This document shows, piece after piece, positions 43,801 through 56,690 of a stretch of 64,000 nucleotides of DNA. Source of the stretch: Mytilus edulis (Eukaryota > Mollusca > Bivalvia > Mytilida > Mytilidae); the NCBI RefSeq assembly GCF_963676685.1, contig NC_092346.1, positions 25,061,133 through 25,125,132 on the forward strand. The letters run 5' to 3'. The stretch's first letter is position 1. The number at the start of each line of letters is the position of its first letter. The position numbers were made by a program, and so were the translations under genes. The notes beneath the pieces were generated by a model. It was not told the DNA's origin and ran no database searches. It saw only the letters and a program-made list of their open reading frames with translations.

Positions 43801-45870
43801 TAGTTTGTTAAAAGTTCCTTTGTAGCATAGTGTCATATTTAAAGTTAGTTATCCCGTAGTTTGTTAAAAGTCCCTTAGTAGTATAGTGTCATATTTTAAG
43901 TTATATCTTCTGTAATTAGTTAAAAGTTCCTTCTGTAGTTTGTTAAAAGTTCCTAAGTAGCATAGTGTCATATTTTAAGTAAATTATCCAGTAGTTTGTT
44001 AAAAATCCCTTAGTAGCATAGTGTCATATTTTAAGTTATATCTTTTGTAGTTTGTTAAAAGTTCCTTAGTAGCATAGTGTCATATTTTAAGTGATATCTT
44101 GTGTAGTTTGTTAAAAGCCCTTTAAAGTTCCTTGGTAGCAAAGTGTCATATTTTAAGTTCTATCTTCTGTAATTGTTAAAAGTCCCTTCTGTAGTTTGTT
44201 AAAAGTTCCTTAGTAGCATAGTGTCATATTTTAAGTTAGTTATCCCGTAGTTTGTTAAAAGTCCCTTAGTAGCATAGTGTCATATTTTAAGTTATATCTT
44301 CTATAGTTTGTTAAAAGTCCCTCAGTAGCATATTTTCATTTTTTAAGTTCTATCTTCTGTAGTTTGTTTAAAGTCCCTAAGTAGCATAGTGTCATATTTT
44401 AAGTTATATCTTTTGTAGTTTGTTAAAGTCCCTTAGTAGCATAGTGTCCATATTTTAAGTTATATCTTCTGTTGTTTGTTTAAAGTCCCTAAGTAGCATA
44501 GTGTCATATTTTAAGTTATATCTTTTGTAGTTTGTTAAAGTCCCTTAGTAGCATAGTGTCCATATTTTAAGTTATATCTTCTGTAGTTTGTTAAAAGTCC
44601 CTTAGTAGCATAGTGTCCATATTTTAAGTTATATCTTCTGTAGTTTGTTAAAAGTCCCTTAGTAGCATAGTGTCCATATTTTAAGTTATATCTTCTGTAG
44701 TTTGTTAAAAGTCCCTTAGTAGCATAGTGTCCATATTTTAAGTTATATCTTCTGTAGTTTGTTAAAAGTCCCTTAGTAGCATAGTGTCAATTTTTAAGTT
44801 ATATCTTCTGTAGTTTGTCAAAAGTCCCTTCTGTAATTTGTTAAAAGTTCTTTAGTAGCATAGTGTCATATTTTAAGTTATATCTTCTGTAGTTTGTTAA
44901 AAGTCCCTTAGTAGCATAGTGTCCATATTTTAAGTTATATCTTCTGTAGTTTGTTAAAAGTCCCTTAGTAGCATAGTGTCCATATTTTAAGTTATATCTT
45001 CTGTAGTTTGTTAAAAGTCCCTTAGTAGCATAGTGTCCATATTTTAAGTTATATCTTCTGTAGTTTGTTAAAAGTCCCTTAGTAGCATAGTGTCCATATT
45101 TTAAGTTATATCTTCTGTAGTTTGTTAAAAGTCCCTTAGTAGCATAGTGTCAATTTTTAAGTTATATCTTCTGTAGTTTGTCAAAAGTCCCTTCTGTAAT
45201 TTGTTAAAAGTTCTTTAGTAGCATAGTGTCATATTTTAAGTTATATCTTCTGTAGTTTGTTAAAAGTCCCTTAGTAGCATAGTGTCCATATTTTAAGTTA
45301 TATCTTCTGTAGTTTGTTAAAAGTCCCTTAGTAGCATAGTGTCCATATTTTAAGTTATATCTTCTGTTGTTTGTTTAAAGTCCCTAAGTAGCATAGTGTC
45401 ATATTTTAAGTTATATCTTTTGTAGTTTGTTAAAGTCCCTTAGTAGCATAGTGTCCGTATTTTAAGTTATATCTTCTGTAGTTTGTTAAAAGTCCCTTAG
45501 TAGCATAGTGTCCGTATTTTAAGTTATATCTTCTGTAGTTTGTTAAAAGTCCCTTAGTAGCATAGTGTCCATATTTTAAGTTATATCTTCTGTAGTTTGT
45601 TAAAAGTCCCTTAGTAGCATAGTGTCCATATTTTAAGTTATATCTTCTGTAGTTTGTTAAAAGTCCCTTAGTAGCATAGTGTCAATTTTTAAGTTATATC
45701 TTCTGTAGTTTGTCAACGTCCCTTCTGTAATTTGTTAAAAGTTCTTTAGTAGCATAGTTTCATATTTTAAGTTATATCTTCTGTAGTTTGTTAAAGTCCC
45801 TTAGTAGCATAGTGTCCATATTTTAAGTTATATCTTCTGTAGTTTGTTAAAAGTCCCTTAGTAAACTTTT
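40830..45870. repeat. Satellite array, about 56-bp monomer, 5 kb
   Basis: The monomer reads TTAGTAGCATAGTGTCATAT, TTTAAGTTATATCTTCTGTA, GTTTGTTAAAAGTCCC. It begins as strongly diverged copies within 50 bases of the composite gene's stop codon and becomes nearly uniform between about 44400 and 45870. Variants form higher-order units: a block starting CCCTTCTGTAGTTTGTTGAA recurs at 43356 and 43770 (414 bp apart), and a caatttttaag variant block recurs near 44786 and 45149. There is no coding potential. The gene's 3' untranslated region must lie in or before this array. Confidence 0.95.
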
Positions 45871-45879
45871 TATATAAGT

Positions 45880-46855
45880 ATATATAGTATGTGATTACGG
45901 TATCCTGAATAGAATCAAGGATGGATGGTGGAGGGTTTACAATACTAGAGTATCTGCAAGTTAATTTCTGCTGGACAGCAAGGTGTGTCTTTAACACACC
46001 AGCAGTTTTCACTGCTCAGATCCTTAAACTGCAGGTAGACGATACAGTATGGTGGGGTTTTATAATAGTTTTTTGTGTTTTTTTTTTCAAATATACTGTT
46101 TTATTTGAATGTACTATTATTGATGAAATCTTTTTTATATCTTTTTATTGTATAGATTTTTTTTTAAATACTGTGAAAGTGATATAATCAGTTTGTCTAA
46201 TGAAATATATTCATATTTCACCATAAGGTATTACCTGATGTTATATATATAAAAACATTTCTTCAAATACTGCATACTCAATTTCAAATGAAAATATAAC
46301 AAGTCTGACAATTACTTGCACTATGATTATTACTGAAATAAAAGTCTTCCACAGTATTTAAAAGGGGTTTTGAGTTTTTAAAGTTTATGTACCACTTTAC
46401 TGAAAAACATGTTACTATTTACAGGTTATAGATTATAAAGTACCATTAATAACCAGAACCTTTACTTGATTAAAAAACTAAAACCCCTTAGAATATTATG
46501 AGTGGCTGCTGTAATATTTGATCAGTATACACCATATGTTTTTATGGGTTTTGGTAGAATCTACAAGCTGCATCTAATATAAAGATGGTTCAACTGTACA
46601 AGTATGTATCCAAAAACAATTCCAATCAATAAAGTTGGTTGATTATAAATATACATGTATGAAAATTTGGAAACCTGGTCGTGATAAACCAGTATGAAAT
46701 AAGAAATATTTAAAAAAACAAAAACAATTAGTGATGTAGGGTCATATTGTTCAATTCAAAGTCTATCTAAAGGAGATTTTCAGTAATGTTGCTACACAAA
46801 AAAGCTTTATTATTTTCAAATCAAATGCAATAAAAATATATATATCAGTCTTGAT
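45880..46855. other. Spacer between two satellite arrays, no gene seen
   Basis: The 88-codon frame at 45921 has no domain. A small interrupted hairpin (GGTGTGT / ACACACC, about 45979-46000) is present. Confidence 0.5.
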
Positions 46856-46899
46856 GGCCTAGTGATCCAGAGTGATGGATAATGTGCAAGCAATGCTGT

Positions 46900-49800
46900 T
46901 CTGCCTTGATGTCCCAATAGAATAAGGTTCTTATACCAATGAGATGAGTATACACCCTTTATAACATTCATACATCAATGAGACAGGGTTAATCAATGGC
47001 TATAAACCCTATACAAGGTTCATGCATGAATAAGACGGAATTATTGATAGGTACACACCCTTTATAACGTTCATACATCAATGAGACAGGGTTAATCAAT
47101 GGCTTCAATCCTATATAAGGTTCATATATCAATGAGATAAAACTTTTGAGGGGTATAAACCCTATTTAAGGTTCATATATCAATGAGACAAAAGTTCTTC
47201 GATGGGTATAAACCCCATATAAGGTTCATACATTAATGGAACACAGTTATTTGGGGGAGACAAAGTTAGTTGATGGGTATATTCCCTATATAAACAGGCA
47301 TATATACATCAAGGAGATCGAGTAATCTAATGGGTATAAATCCTATATAAGGTTCATACACCAATGAGACAGTTCTTCAATGGGTATAAAGCCTTTATAA
47401 TGTCCATACATCAATGGAACACAGTTATTCAGGGGAATATACATCAAGGTGACAAAGTTCTTCGATGGGTATATTCCCTATATACCGTGCATATATCAAG
47501 GAGATCGAGTAATTCAATGGGTTTAAACCCTATATAAGGTTTATACATCAAGTAGACGGAGTTGTTCAATGGGTATAAACCCTATATAAGGTTGATACAT
47601 CAATGGAACACAGTTATTCGGGGGTATATTCCCTATATACCGTGCATATATCAAGGAGATCGAGTAATTCAATGGGTATAAACCCTATATAAGGTTCATA
47701 CATCAATGGAACACAGTTATTCGGGGGTATATTCCCTATATACCGTGCATATATCAAGGAGATCGAGTAATTCAATGGGTATAAACCCTATATAAGGTTC
47801 ATACATCAATGGAACACAGTTATTCGGGGGTATATTCCCTATATACCGTACATATATCAAGGAGATCGAGTAATTCAATGGGTTTAACCCCTATATAAGG
47901 TTTATACATCAAGTAGACAAAGTTATTCAATGGGTATAAACACTATATAACGTTCTTACATCAATAAGACGGAGTTGTTCAATGGGTATAAACCCTATAT
48001 AAGGTTGATACATCAATGGAACAAAGTTATTCGGGGGTATATTCCCTATATAAATTTCATATACCAAGGAGACCGAGTTATTCAATGGGTATTAACCCTA
48101 TATATAAAGGTTCATACATCAATGGATCACAGTTATTCGGGGGTATATTCCCGATATACCGTGCATATATCAAGGAGATCGAGTAATTCAATGGGTATAA
48201 ACCCTATAAAATGTTCATACATCAATGGAACACAGTTATTCGTGGGTATAAACCCTATATACCGTGCATATATCAAGGAGATCGAGTAATTCAATGGGTA
48301 TAAACCCTATAAAATGTTCATACATCAATGGAACACAGTTATTCGTGGGTATATTCCCTATATACCGTACATATATCAAGGAGATCGAGTAATTCAATGG
48401 GTATAAACCCTATAAAATGTTCATACATCAATGGAACACAGTTATTCGGGGGTATATTCCCTATATACCGTGCATATATCAAGGAGATCGAGTAATTCAA
48501 TGGGTATAAACCCTATAAAATGTTCATACATCAATGGAACACAGTTATTCGGGGGTATATTCCCTATATACCGTACATATATCAAGGAGATCGAGTAATT
48601 CAATGGGTATAAACCCTATAAAATGTTCATACATCAATGGAACACAGTTATTCGGGGTATATTCCCTATATACCGTGCATATATCAAGGAGATCGAGTAA
48701 TTCAATGGGTATAAACCCTATAAAATGTTCATACATCAATGGAACACAGTTATTCGGGGGTATATTCCCTATATACCGTGCATATATAAAGGAGATCGAG
48801 TAATTCAATGGGTATAAACCCTATAAAATGTTCATACATCAATGGAACACAGTTATTCGGGGGTATGTTCCCTATATACCGTGCATATATCAAGGAGATC
48901 GAGTAATTCAATGGGTATAAACCCTATAAAATGTTCATACATCAATGGAACACAGTTATTCGGGGGTATATTCCCTATATACCGTGCATATATCAAGGAG
49001 ATCGAGAAATTCAATGGGTATAAACCCTATAAAATTTTCATACATCAATGGAACACAGTTATTCGGGGGTATATTCCCTATATACCGCGCATACATCAAG
49101 GAGACCGAGTTATTCAATGGGTATTAACCCTATATAACGTTCTTACACAAATAAGACGGAGTTGTTCAATGGGTATAAACCCTATATAAGGTTAACACAC
49201 CAAATGAGACAGTTTTTGAATGGGCATAAACCCTATATAATGTTCATACAACCCTATAAAACTATCATATACCAAGATGACACAGTTATTCGATGGGCAA
49301 AAACCCTAAACACCAATTAAACACAGGTATTCAAAGGATATAAACCCTATACAACGTTCATATACCAATTATACATATTTGCCACTGGACATTAAGCAAC
49401 AGACATTCAATCACCAATGAGACACAGGTATTCGATGGGTATATACCCTATAAAACGTTCGTAGACCAATGAAACACAGTTACTCAGTAGGTATATATAC
49501 CCTATAAAAACATTCATACACAAATGAGACACCGTTATTCGATGAGTATCAACCCTATAGATCGCTCATATACCAATGAGATACAGTTATTCATCGTCCT
49601 TAACATGCATGAACTATTTGCCACTGGAAATTAAGCAACAACATTCAAACACCAATGAGACACAGTTATTTGATGAGTATATACCCTATCAAACGTTCGT
49701 AGACCAATGAAACACAAGTATTCACTAGGTATATACCTATAAAAACATTCATACTTCAATGAGACGGTTATTCGATGAGTATAAACTCTATAGAACGTTC

Positions 49801-50230
49801 ATATACCAATGAGAAACAGTTATTCCTCCTCCTGAACATGCACGAAATATTTGCCACTGGACATTAAGCAACCAACATTCAAACTTCAATGAGACAGTTA
49901 TTCATCTTCCTGAACATGCACGACATATTTGACACTGGACATTAAGCAACAAACATTCAAACTTAAATGACACAGTTATGCATCGTCCTGAACATGAATG
50001 AAATATTTGTCACTGGACATTAAGCAACCAACATTCATACACCAATGAGACAGTTATTCGATGAGTATATACCCTATAAAAGGTCCATACACCAATGAAA
50101 CAGTTATTCAGTAGGTATATATACCCATATATCAATGAGACAGTTAATTGTTGTCCTGAACATGCCTGAAATATTTGCCACAGGACATTATGCAACCAAC
50201 CAGTTATGGGATGGGTAAAAACCCTATATA
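46900..50230. repeat. Satellite array, about 52-bp monomers arranged as 103-bp dimers
   Basis: The half-units are tcaatgggtataaaccctat with a catacatcaatg end, and gaacacagttattcgggggt with a ccctatataccgtgcatat end. From about 47560 to 49130 they alternate regularly as dimers of about 103 bp; both flanks are single, diverged 50-bp monomers. Open frames in both strands within the dimers come from the repeat, not from a gene. Confidence 0.93.
49380..50205 (-). repeat. Family E insertions interleaved with the satellite
   Basis: The phrase atttgccactggacattaag, usually preceded by a cctgaacatgcacgaa stretch, occurs at about 49378, 49617, 49848, 49927, 50007 and 50174. The regular spacing suggests that one insertion was amplified with the satellite unit. 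Confidence 0.75.
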
Positions 50231-50239
50231 CTAATTAAT

Positions 50240-50755
50240 GAATGAAACAGTACTGTAGTTGAAGAGTTGGCACTGTCAATTGTAAATTTGACGGTCCCAA
50301 ATGCAGTTTTACTGGCGACACTTAGCGTAGACTGTCAAATCAAAATTGATGGTGGCAACTCTTCAACTACAGTCCTGTTATTCCGATTCTAATGCATTTC
50401 AAAAAGAAATAATATGATAAAACTTGGAATAATGTCTAGATTTGACAAATAAAAAAACATCCACGAGAAACTTCATGAATGATTTTGGCCCAAAGACGTC
50501 ATACAAATGAAAACTTACAAATTGGAGGTTATTACGTTACCTGTACGCTTCAAATTCGGATAAAATAACTTTAATATGACGAATTCGAGGTAGGTGTTGT
50601 TTATTTTGGATTATATAGTAGTAATCGAACAGTTGTTGATTCTATCATTTCCAAATGGTTGTCCCTCCTTAGTTACGCCTGGTCAACTGGGGATTTAACT
50701 GCAACTTTTAGCCAATGAAAAAATTGCTACATACAAATTGTATTAGAATGAAACA
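50240..50755. mobile_element. Hairpin-headed element G, copy 1
   Basis: The 10-bp direct repeat GAATGAAACA (50240-50249 and 50746-50755) flanks a 496-bp insertion in the satellite; this host phrase is itself part of the satellite. The left 130 bp form a hairpin (CAGTACTGTAGTTGAAGAG against CTCTTCAACTACAGTCCTG). The remainder is non-coding. A second copy is at 63054-63575. Confidence 0.75.
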
Positions 50756-51354
50756 CAGGTATTCGAAGGGTATAAACCCTATAAAACTTTCATATAATAA
50801 TGAGACAGCTATTCATCTTTCTGAAGATGCATGAAAGTTCATATATTAGCCATAGTCCAATGTGTAGTTGACATTTTGCACCTGGTACAATGAAGTTTCA
50901 TTTGATATAATTTTTTATAATATTTTTAATGCCCCACTTACCTTTTTCAGTCTGTGCGTCCTTTCTTTTTTTTTTGTACTGCTTCAAGTTAAAGTTTTTG
51001 GTCAAGGTAATTTTTGATCAAGGTAATTTTTGATCAAGTTGGAGTAATCTGCCTGTTTGTAATTTAAACAGCATATTCTTGATAAACTTTGTTTTGAATG
51101 AACAGATGAAAAAGATATCTGAAAATGATGTTGCCCTTTATATAACTTTTTTTGTAAAGTTACCTTCTTTACATTTGCATCACAAAAAAATAAACAAATA
51201 AATCTAAAATATATTTATTCATAATTATTTATTTTTTTATACATACTAACTGTAGAAATTTATTAAACAAACTCTGACACAGTTACTGTGCTACAGAAGC
51301 ATCAATTATACATTATAATGATAGATGACAAAACAAGTAAAAACAAGTGAAACT
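50756..51354. other. Intergenic, a satellite remnant then no feature seen
   Basis: One diverged satellite unit (gaagggtataaaccctataa) follows the element; after about 50830 only AT-rich sequence is seen. Confidence 0.5.
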
Positions 51355-51815
51355 GCGAGCTACTGCTCACTGATGATACCCTTGCCGCAAGTGGATAATA
51401 TTAATAGTGTAAAAATATGCAAGTGTTCGGTAAACAGGAAGTTGTCGAGTGATGAATCTGAGAACGCATCACACGGTATAGCTGACTTATATAAACCCTG
51501 AAACCAAATTTCAGAAATCCTTGTATTGTAGTTTCTGAGAAAAATGTGACGAAAACTTTCAACTTGGCTATCATGTGTAAAATCATACAAGTGTTCGGTA
51601 AACAGGTAGTTGTCAAGTGATCAATCTGAAAACGCATCACACGGTATAGGTGACTTAGATAAACCCTGAAACCAAATTTCAGAAATCCTTGTATTGTAGT
51701 TCCTGAGAAAAATGTGACGAAAGTTTCATGGGACGGGCTGACTGACGGACGGACTGACGGACAGACAGAGGTAAAACAGTATACCCCCCTTTTTTAAAGC
51801 GGGGGTATAATTATC
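51355..51815 (+). repeat. Dispersed repeat with about 180-bp internal dimer and GGAC tail (family D)
   Basis: The phrase aagtgttcggtaaacaggaa ... gcatcacacggtatagctga ... aaaccctgaaaccaaatttc occurs at about 51421 and 51591. The second copy ends in gacggacggactgacggac and then a cccccttttttaaagcgggg hairpin. Same modular build as the repeat at 2655-3140. Confidence 0.75.
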
Positions 51816-52399
51816 TTATATATTGAACTATAAGTTTTCAAATTATTATATATTATAGACAAAATTTTTGAAATTTTCAATTGCTTTAACAATTTCATCC
51901 TCTGTTTTTTCTGTTAAGATTACAATTAACTAACAGTCCTGAACTTGAAATTCAATACAGAAATTACTCAAAAATATAATTAATTAGATATAATTGATCA
52001 GGTTTGACGGAAATAATTGGTTAAAACATTTCCAACAAATTTTCTTTTGTTATTGTAGTAGATGGATTCCTATAAAGAATATCTAAGGTTGTGATGTTTA
52101 CCAATAGTAATAAAACATAGTCAAGAGTTTTTTTTAAACAATTATATTTTCAATTATAATGTAATGAAATATATCTATAATGAATAATAAAAATTAGTCA
52201 CACATATGTAATCAATTATTGGGTTCCAAAAAAGTTTTGTGTGATAAATTTAAGTGACATTTACAGCTAAGGAATAATATTTTTGAATAAAAAAAATTCA
52301 TATAAGGGATTAAAAATCATAAAACAAATTCAAATATATGGATTGTCACTTTAAATATAGGTTCTGTCAATATGTTTTGCTACAAATATCTACAGAGAA
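51816..52399. other. Intergenic, AT-rich, no feature seen
   Basis: No coding or repeated signal recognised. Confidence 0.5.
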
Positions 52400-52850
52400 A
52401 ACATGAAATGATACAGTGGTAAACATGAAATGATATACAATGGTCAACATGAAATGATAAACAGTGGTCAACATGAAATGATATACAAAGGTCAACATAA
52501 AATGATATACAAAGGTCAACATAAAATAAGTGATATACAGTGGTCAACATGAAATGATATACAGTGGTCAACATGAAATGATATACAGAAGTCAGCATGA
52601 AATGATATACAGTGGTCAACATGAAATGATATACAGTAGTCAGCATGAAATGATATACAGTGGTCAACATGAAATGATATACAGTAGTCAGCATGAAATG
52701 ATATACAGTGGTCAACATGAAATGATATACAGTAGTCAGCATGAAATGATATACAGTGGTCAACATGAAATGATATACAGTAGTCAGCATGAAATGATAT
52801 ACAGTGGCCAACATGAAATGATATACAGTAGTCAGTATGATATATGTCTC
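52400..52850. repeat. 24-bp minisatellite
   Basis: The unit GTCAACATGAAATGATATAC plus AGTG repeats about 18 times. In the right half it alternates with a variant (gtcagcatg, agta), forming 48-bp pairs. Being a multiple of three without stops, it is open for over 130 codons on both strands; these frames are not genes. Confidence 0.95.
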
Positions 52851-53284
52851 AGAAGAACCAGTTTAGTCAGCCACAAGCCTGTTTACTTCTTCTTATTCTC
52901 AAAGAACTTATCAAAACCTAAAAAAACAACAAGCATAAAATGCTAAATGAAACATGTATAACATTAAGCCAAAAGAAAATAATATCAACACAATCAATTG
53001 CAATTGTAACAGGGAGAGAACTCTAGATTGCATGATGTCAAACTATATTTGCTTAGTAATTTCCCAAACACAAGGCCAATGACTTAAAAAACTGACCAAT
53101 CGACTCAATGAACTTCAATGTATTGTGTGGTTACTAAAAGTTATAACACATGGAAATAGCGGAAAAACTGTCAACTAATATAGTGTCTATCATAAGAAGT
53201 CATCATGAAAATATTACTTGGAATTCTACAGTTAATATCTCATAATGGATAACTGATCTTTCTAAAAGATGCTTGAATACAAAA

Positions 53285-53420
53285 ATAAGGCGATGTGGTA
53301 TGATTGCCAGTGTCTACTTATTAATAAGTTCAAATGAAGTTGATGAAAGTAATGATAGGCAACTTTAATGCCTTCGACAATGAGCAGAACCCATACCTAT
53401 AATCGGCTATAAATTTGATA
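53285..53420 (+). repeat. Dispersed repeat family A copy
   Basis: It begins gcgatgtggtatgattgcca and ends with cgacaatgagcagaacccat. Confidence 0.7.
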
Positions 53421-54099
53421 ATCATACCTTGTTGTTTCTTAAAGACTATAAAAAAATACTACTTTTCCTCGATCAAAATTACTTTTTAATCATAGAAAAA
53501 GGTACAATATTATAAAAATAATATTTTTAAACTGTGAAGTTTTAGTGCCCCCAACAGACTCTGCAAGGACATAAGTATTCTTACTCATGCATATCCATAT
53601 AAGGTAGTGTTTTTACATTTTACATCTCTAAACCAGAGAATTTTTGTGGGATTGTAAGAAAATTTACTTATACAAGTTAAATTTTTTGAAATTAAGGGGA
53701 GATTATTCAAACATTATAATTAATTTATATGTGTATACTTTTGTTTACTTCTTCAAGGAAATAAAAAATACTTGTACAAGTAGTACTCCTGACTGACATA
53801 TAAACAAGCAAAAGAGATGAATATAATTAAGGCATACTTTTCTTATGTAAAACAAATGCTTATTACCTCAGGCATATATATATATCCAGTATAAGATGGT
53901 GCTTTTCTACTCCAACTTATGTGATTAAACTAGTATTCATAATGTCATCATAAAGAAAATGTTATATACAACGATCACATTTTGTATTTACCTTCCAATT
54001 TTTTCTTCTTCTCATATTTCAAAAACATTTAAATACAATCATTATAAAAATGATTTATTAAATCTTTCATTGCTGTCAGAGGTAAAGGCATTATTAAAC

Positions 54100-55318
54100 T
54101 AAAAGCTCTAAAGAGCCTGTGTCGCTCACCTTGGTCTATGTGAATATTAAACAGAGGACACATGACAAAATTGTGTTTTGGTGATGGTGATGTGTTTGTA
54201 GATCTTATTAAACTAAACATTCTTGCTGCTTACAATTATCTCTTTTAATAATGAACTTGGCCCAGTAGTTTCAGTGGGAAATCTTAGTGAAAATTTACAA
54301 ATTTTATGAAAATTGTTAAAAATTGACTATATATCTCCTAAGGCATGTAAGGGGGTCAATTAACCATTTTAGTCATGTTGACTTATTTTTAGGTCTTACT
54401 TTGCTGTACATTATTACTGTTTACAGTATATCTCTATCTATAATAATATTCAAAATAATAACAAATAAACAGCAAAATTTCCTTAAAATTACCAATTCAG
54501 GGGCAGCAACCTAACAACCGGTTATTCGATTCATCTGAAAATTCTAGGGCAGATAAATCTTGACCTGAAAAAAAATTTCACCTCCTGTCAGATTTGCTTG
54601 AAATGCTTTGGTTTTTGAGTTATAAGCCAAAAACTGCATTTTACCCCTATGTTCTATTCATAGCCATGGTGGCCGTCTTGGTTGGTTGGCTGGGTCAACA
54701 GACACAATTTTTAAACTAGATACCCCAATGATGATTGTGGCCAAGTTTGGTTTGAGAACCATTTGAGAAACCACACTGTACACCTTAAAACTTTAAAAGT
54801 TGTTGGTGGATTTTAATGAAATAAAGATTTTCTTAAATTTAAATGATTCTACATTGATAGAGTTAATTTGGTTAATAATGTTCATGTCCTTCATGTAATT
54901 TGAATTATTTAAGAAAGGAGGGTAATTATTTTTGGGGCATTATTCTACATTTTGGGTGAAAAACACAATAAAACGTAGTTCAACTGTTCAGCTAAAAACT
55001 TAAAAAGTTCTTGATTGATTTTGATGAAATTTATTTTGTCTGAAGTCTTAATGTTTTTTTACATGTACAGAAGAATTTTCATGGTTATCAATAAGGTATA
55101 AGATTAAATATAAGCAATTTAAAAATGTATAGAAGATATGTTCAAATCCAACGATTCTCTACATATTTTCTAAAAATTATGAGATTCGAATCCTTCTATA
55201 TAAGTTCTTGATTTGGCCCAGTAGTTTCAGAGGAAAAGATTTTTGTAAAAGTTAACGATGCTGGACGCAAAGTGATGGGAAAAGCTCACATTGCCCTTCG
55301 GGCCAGGTGAGCTAAAAA
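54100..55318 (-). repeat. Dispersed repeat family B, inverted copy
   Basis: It starts (plus strand) with aaaagctctaaagagcctgt and gtcgctcacc, and ends with gggccaggtgagctaaaaa. Phrases such as cagtagtttcag, aactgcattttacccctatg and ggtggccgtcttgg are the complements of the copy at 7529-8790. Confidence 0.75.
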
Positions 55319-55404
55319 TGGCATGGTTATGAAGATAAAACGAACTTCAACTTTTTCATACAATTTGATACATATTGCAATAACATAGAATTATCAAAAC
55401 TTAC

Positions 55405-55527
55405 AAACTCTTTTGTAAAGGAACCAAAACCACCACTTCTAAGAGCCCATTTGCATTTCCAATTAGCTTCCCATGAAAACGCCTCTTTTCTCCGGCTATG
55501 CTTTTGTTCCACTTTGTCGACTATCAT
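55405..55527 (-). CDS. Candidate exon of an unknown gene
   Basis: Minus strand, acceptor TTCTTTTAG and donor GTAAGT enclose exactly 41 open codons (MIVDKVEQKHSRRKEAFSWE ... GGFGSFTKEF). The other two frames are closed. GC content is above its AT-rich surroundings and composition is protein-like. I do not recognise the family. It may belong with the minus-strand candidates at 56921-57015, 58123-58204 and 61364-62169, but phases between neighbours do not join directly, so exons are missing or the gene is decayed. Confidence 0.35.
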
Positions 55528-55929
55528 CTAAAAGAATCAATTTAAAAACTTCATTCAAAATCAGTACTCTGTAGACCTTACAAATGGTCTTCTAAGGTGG
55601 TACATCACACAATAGGGAGATAACTCTGTTAAATCGGATGAATGTTTAAATAATTTTTTATTGTTAGTCATATAAACCGAGTGACTGATGAAAAATAATG
55701 TTTATCCAATTCTTGAACCAACCAGTCTTCTGTGCATGATTTTATCATTTTTTAAGCAAACATATCGATAATCATCTTTTTTTTCTCTAATTATTTTTCA
55801 TTTTTTGAAGCCGTAGTTTACCAATTGTCGTCTTATAGTAATCAATCAAGAAAAAAGCAAAAATATTGATAATGTGTATAACATGTACAATCAGATAATA
55901 GTACATTTCATTTACAGATCCATGGGTTT

Positions 55930-56690
55930 AGCAATCAGGCCAAAATAAATAAATAGTGTGGTTCCGATTTCCTGACCTCCTCAAAATCATTGATAGCAAT
56001 GACCAATATGGACTAGTAAAGCATTTCAAGAACCAAGATTTCAAATAAACAACCTTGGCTTTTCGACAACTGTGCAGCGTATAAGCTGTCAAATATGTGA
56101 AATGTGATGACATGGTTGTAAAATATAATGACATTAATTCTGGAAAATTAGGATATGATAATCTTTTTGAGGGACACCATGATGGGCCTATAGACAAAAA
56201 AAATACGAAGTTGACGCAAGAGTAATACCCCTCGAAAAATCATAATAAATTGCTGCTAAGCATCAATTTGCAGTGTTTTTACTATTAAAAAAAGAAGGGT
56301 AGGAATTGGTTCCCACATGTATACATTATGTGTCATTTACATTGTTAGGTCCAACAAAGCCAATCATAATAATACCATGCTAGATTTTTCACTGCCATTT
56401 TTGCTTTAAGATAATTAATCGGCAAGAACATATTCCTATTACGACCCACAAAATGAATAACATTTGCATTAAAGTCTATTTTCATATTTTTTACACAGAA
56501 CTAAAGCAGAAAATTAAAACAGCTGTAGATTTAAGTACTATTCTTAATATTAAAAAACAAAAGATCTCTGCTGTCATGGAGAGAAAAAAAGGAAAAAAGT
56601 TTTCACAAAATAAAATGTTTTACCTTCCTACCCTAACTATTTATTTTCAGGGTGAAATAGGAAACACACTATTTATTTATTTTGGCCTCA
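55930..56690. repeat. Inverted pair of a dispersed repeat
   Basis: The phrase cactatttatttattttggc with a gaaatcggaac- or gaaataggaaca-like prefix occurs on the minus strand at about 55935-55978 and on the plus strand at about 56648-56690. The 89- and 132-codon frames of this region include the repeat and are not taken as genes. Confidence 0.45.

Noticed and set aside
47975-49189. Several 60-115-codon frames on both strands
   Set aside because: All repeat the same peptide with the satellite period; they are by-products of the 103-bp unit.
52380-52946. Long open frames of 138 and 144 codons
   Set aside because: They are produced by a stop-free 24-bp tandem repeat and have no start context, splice sites or domain.
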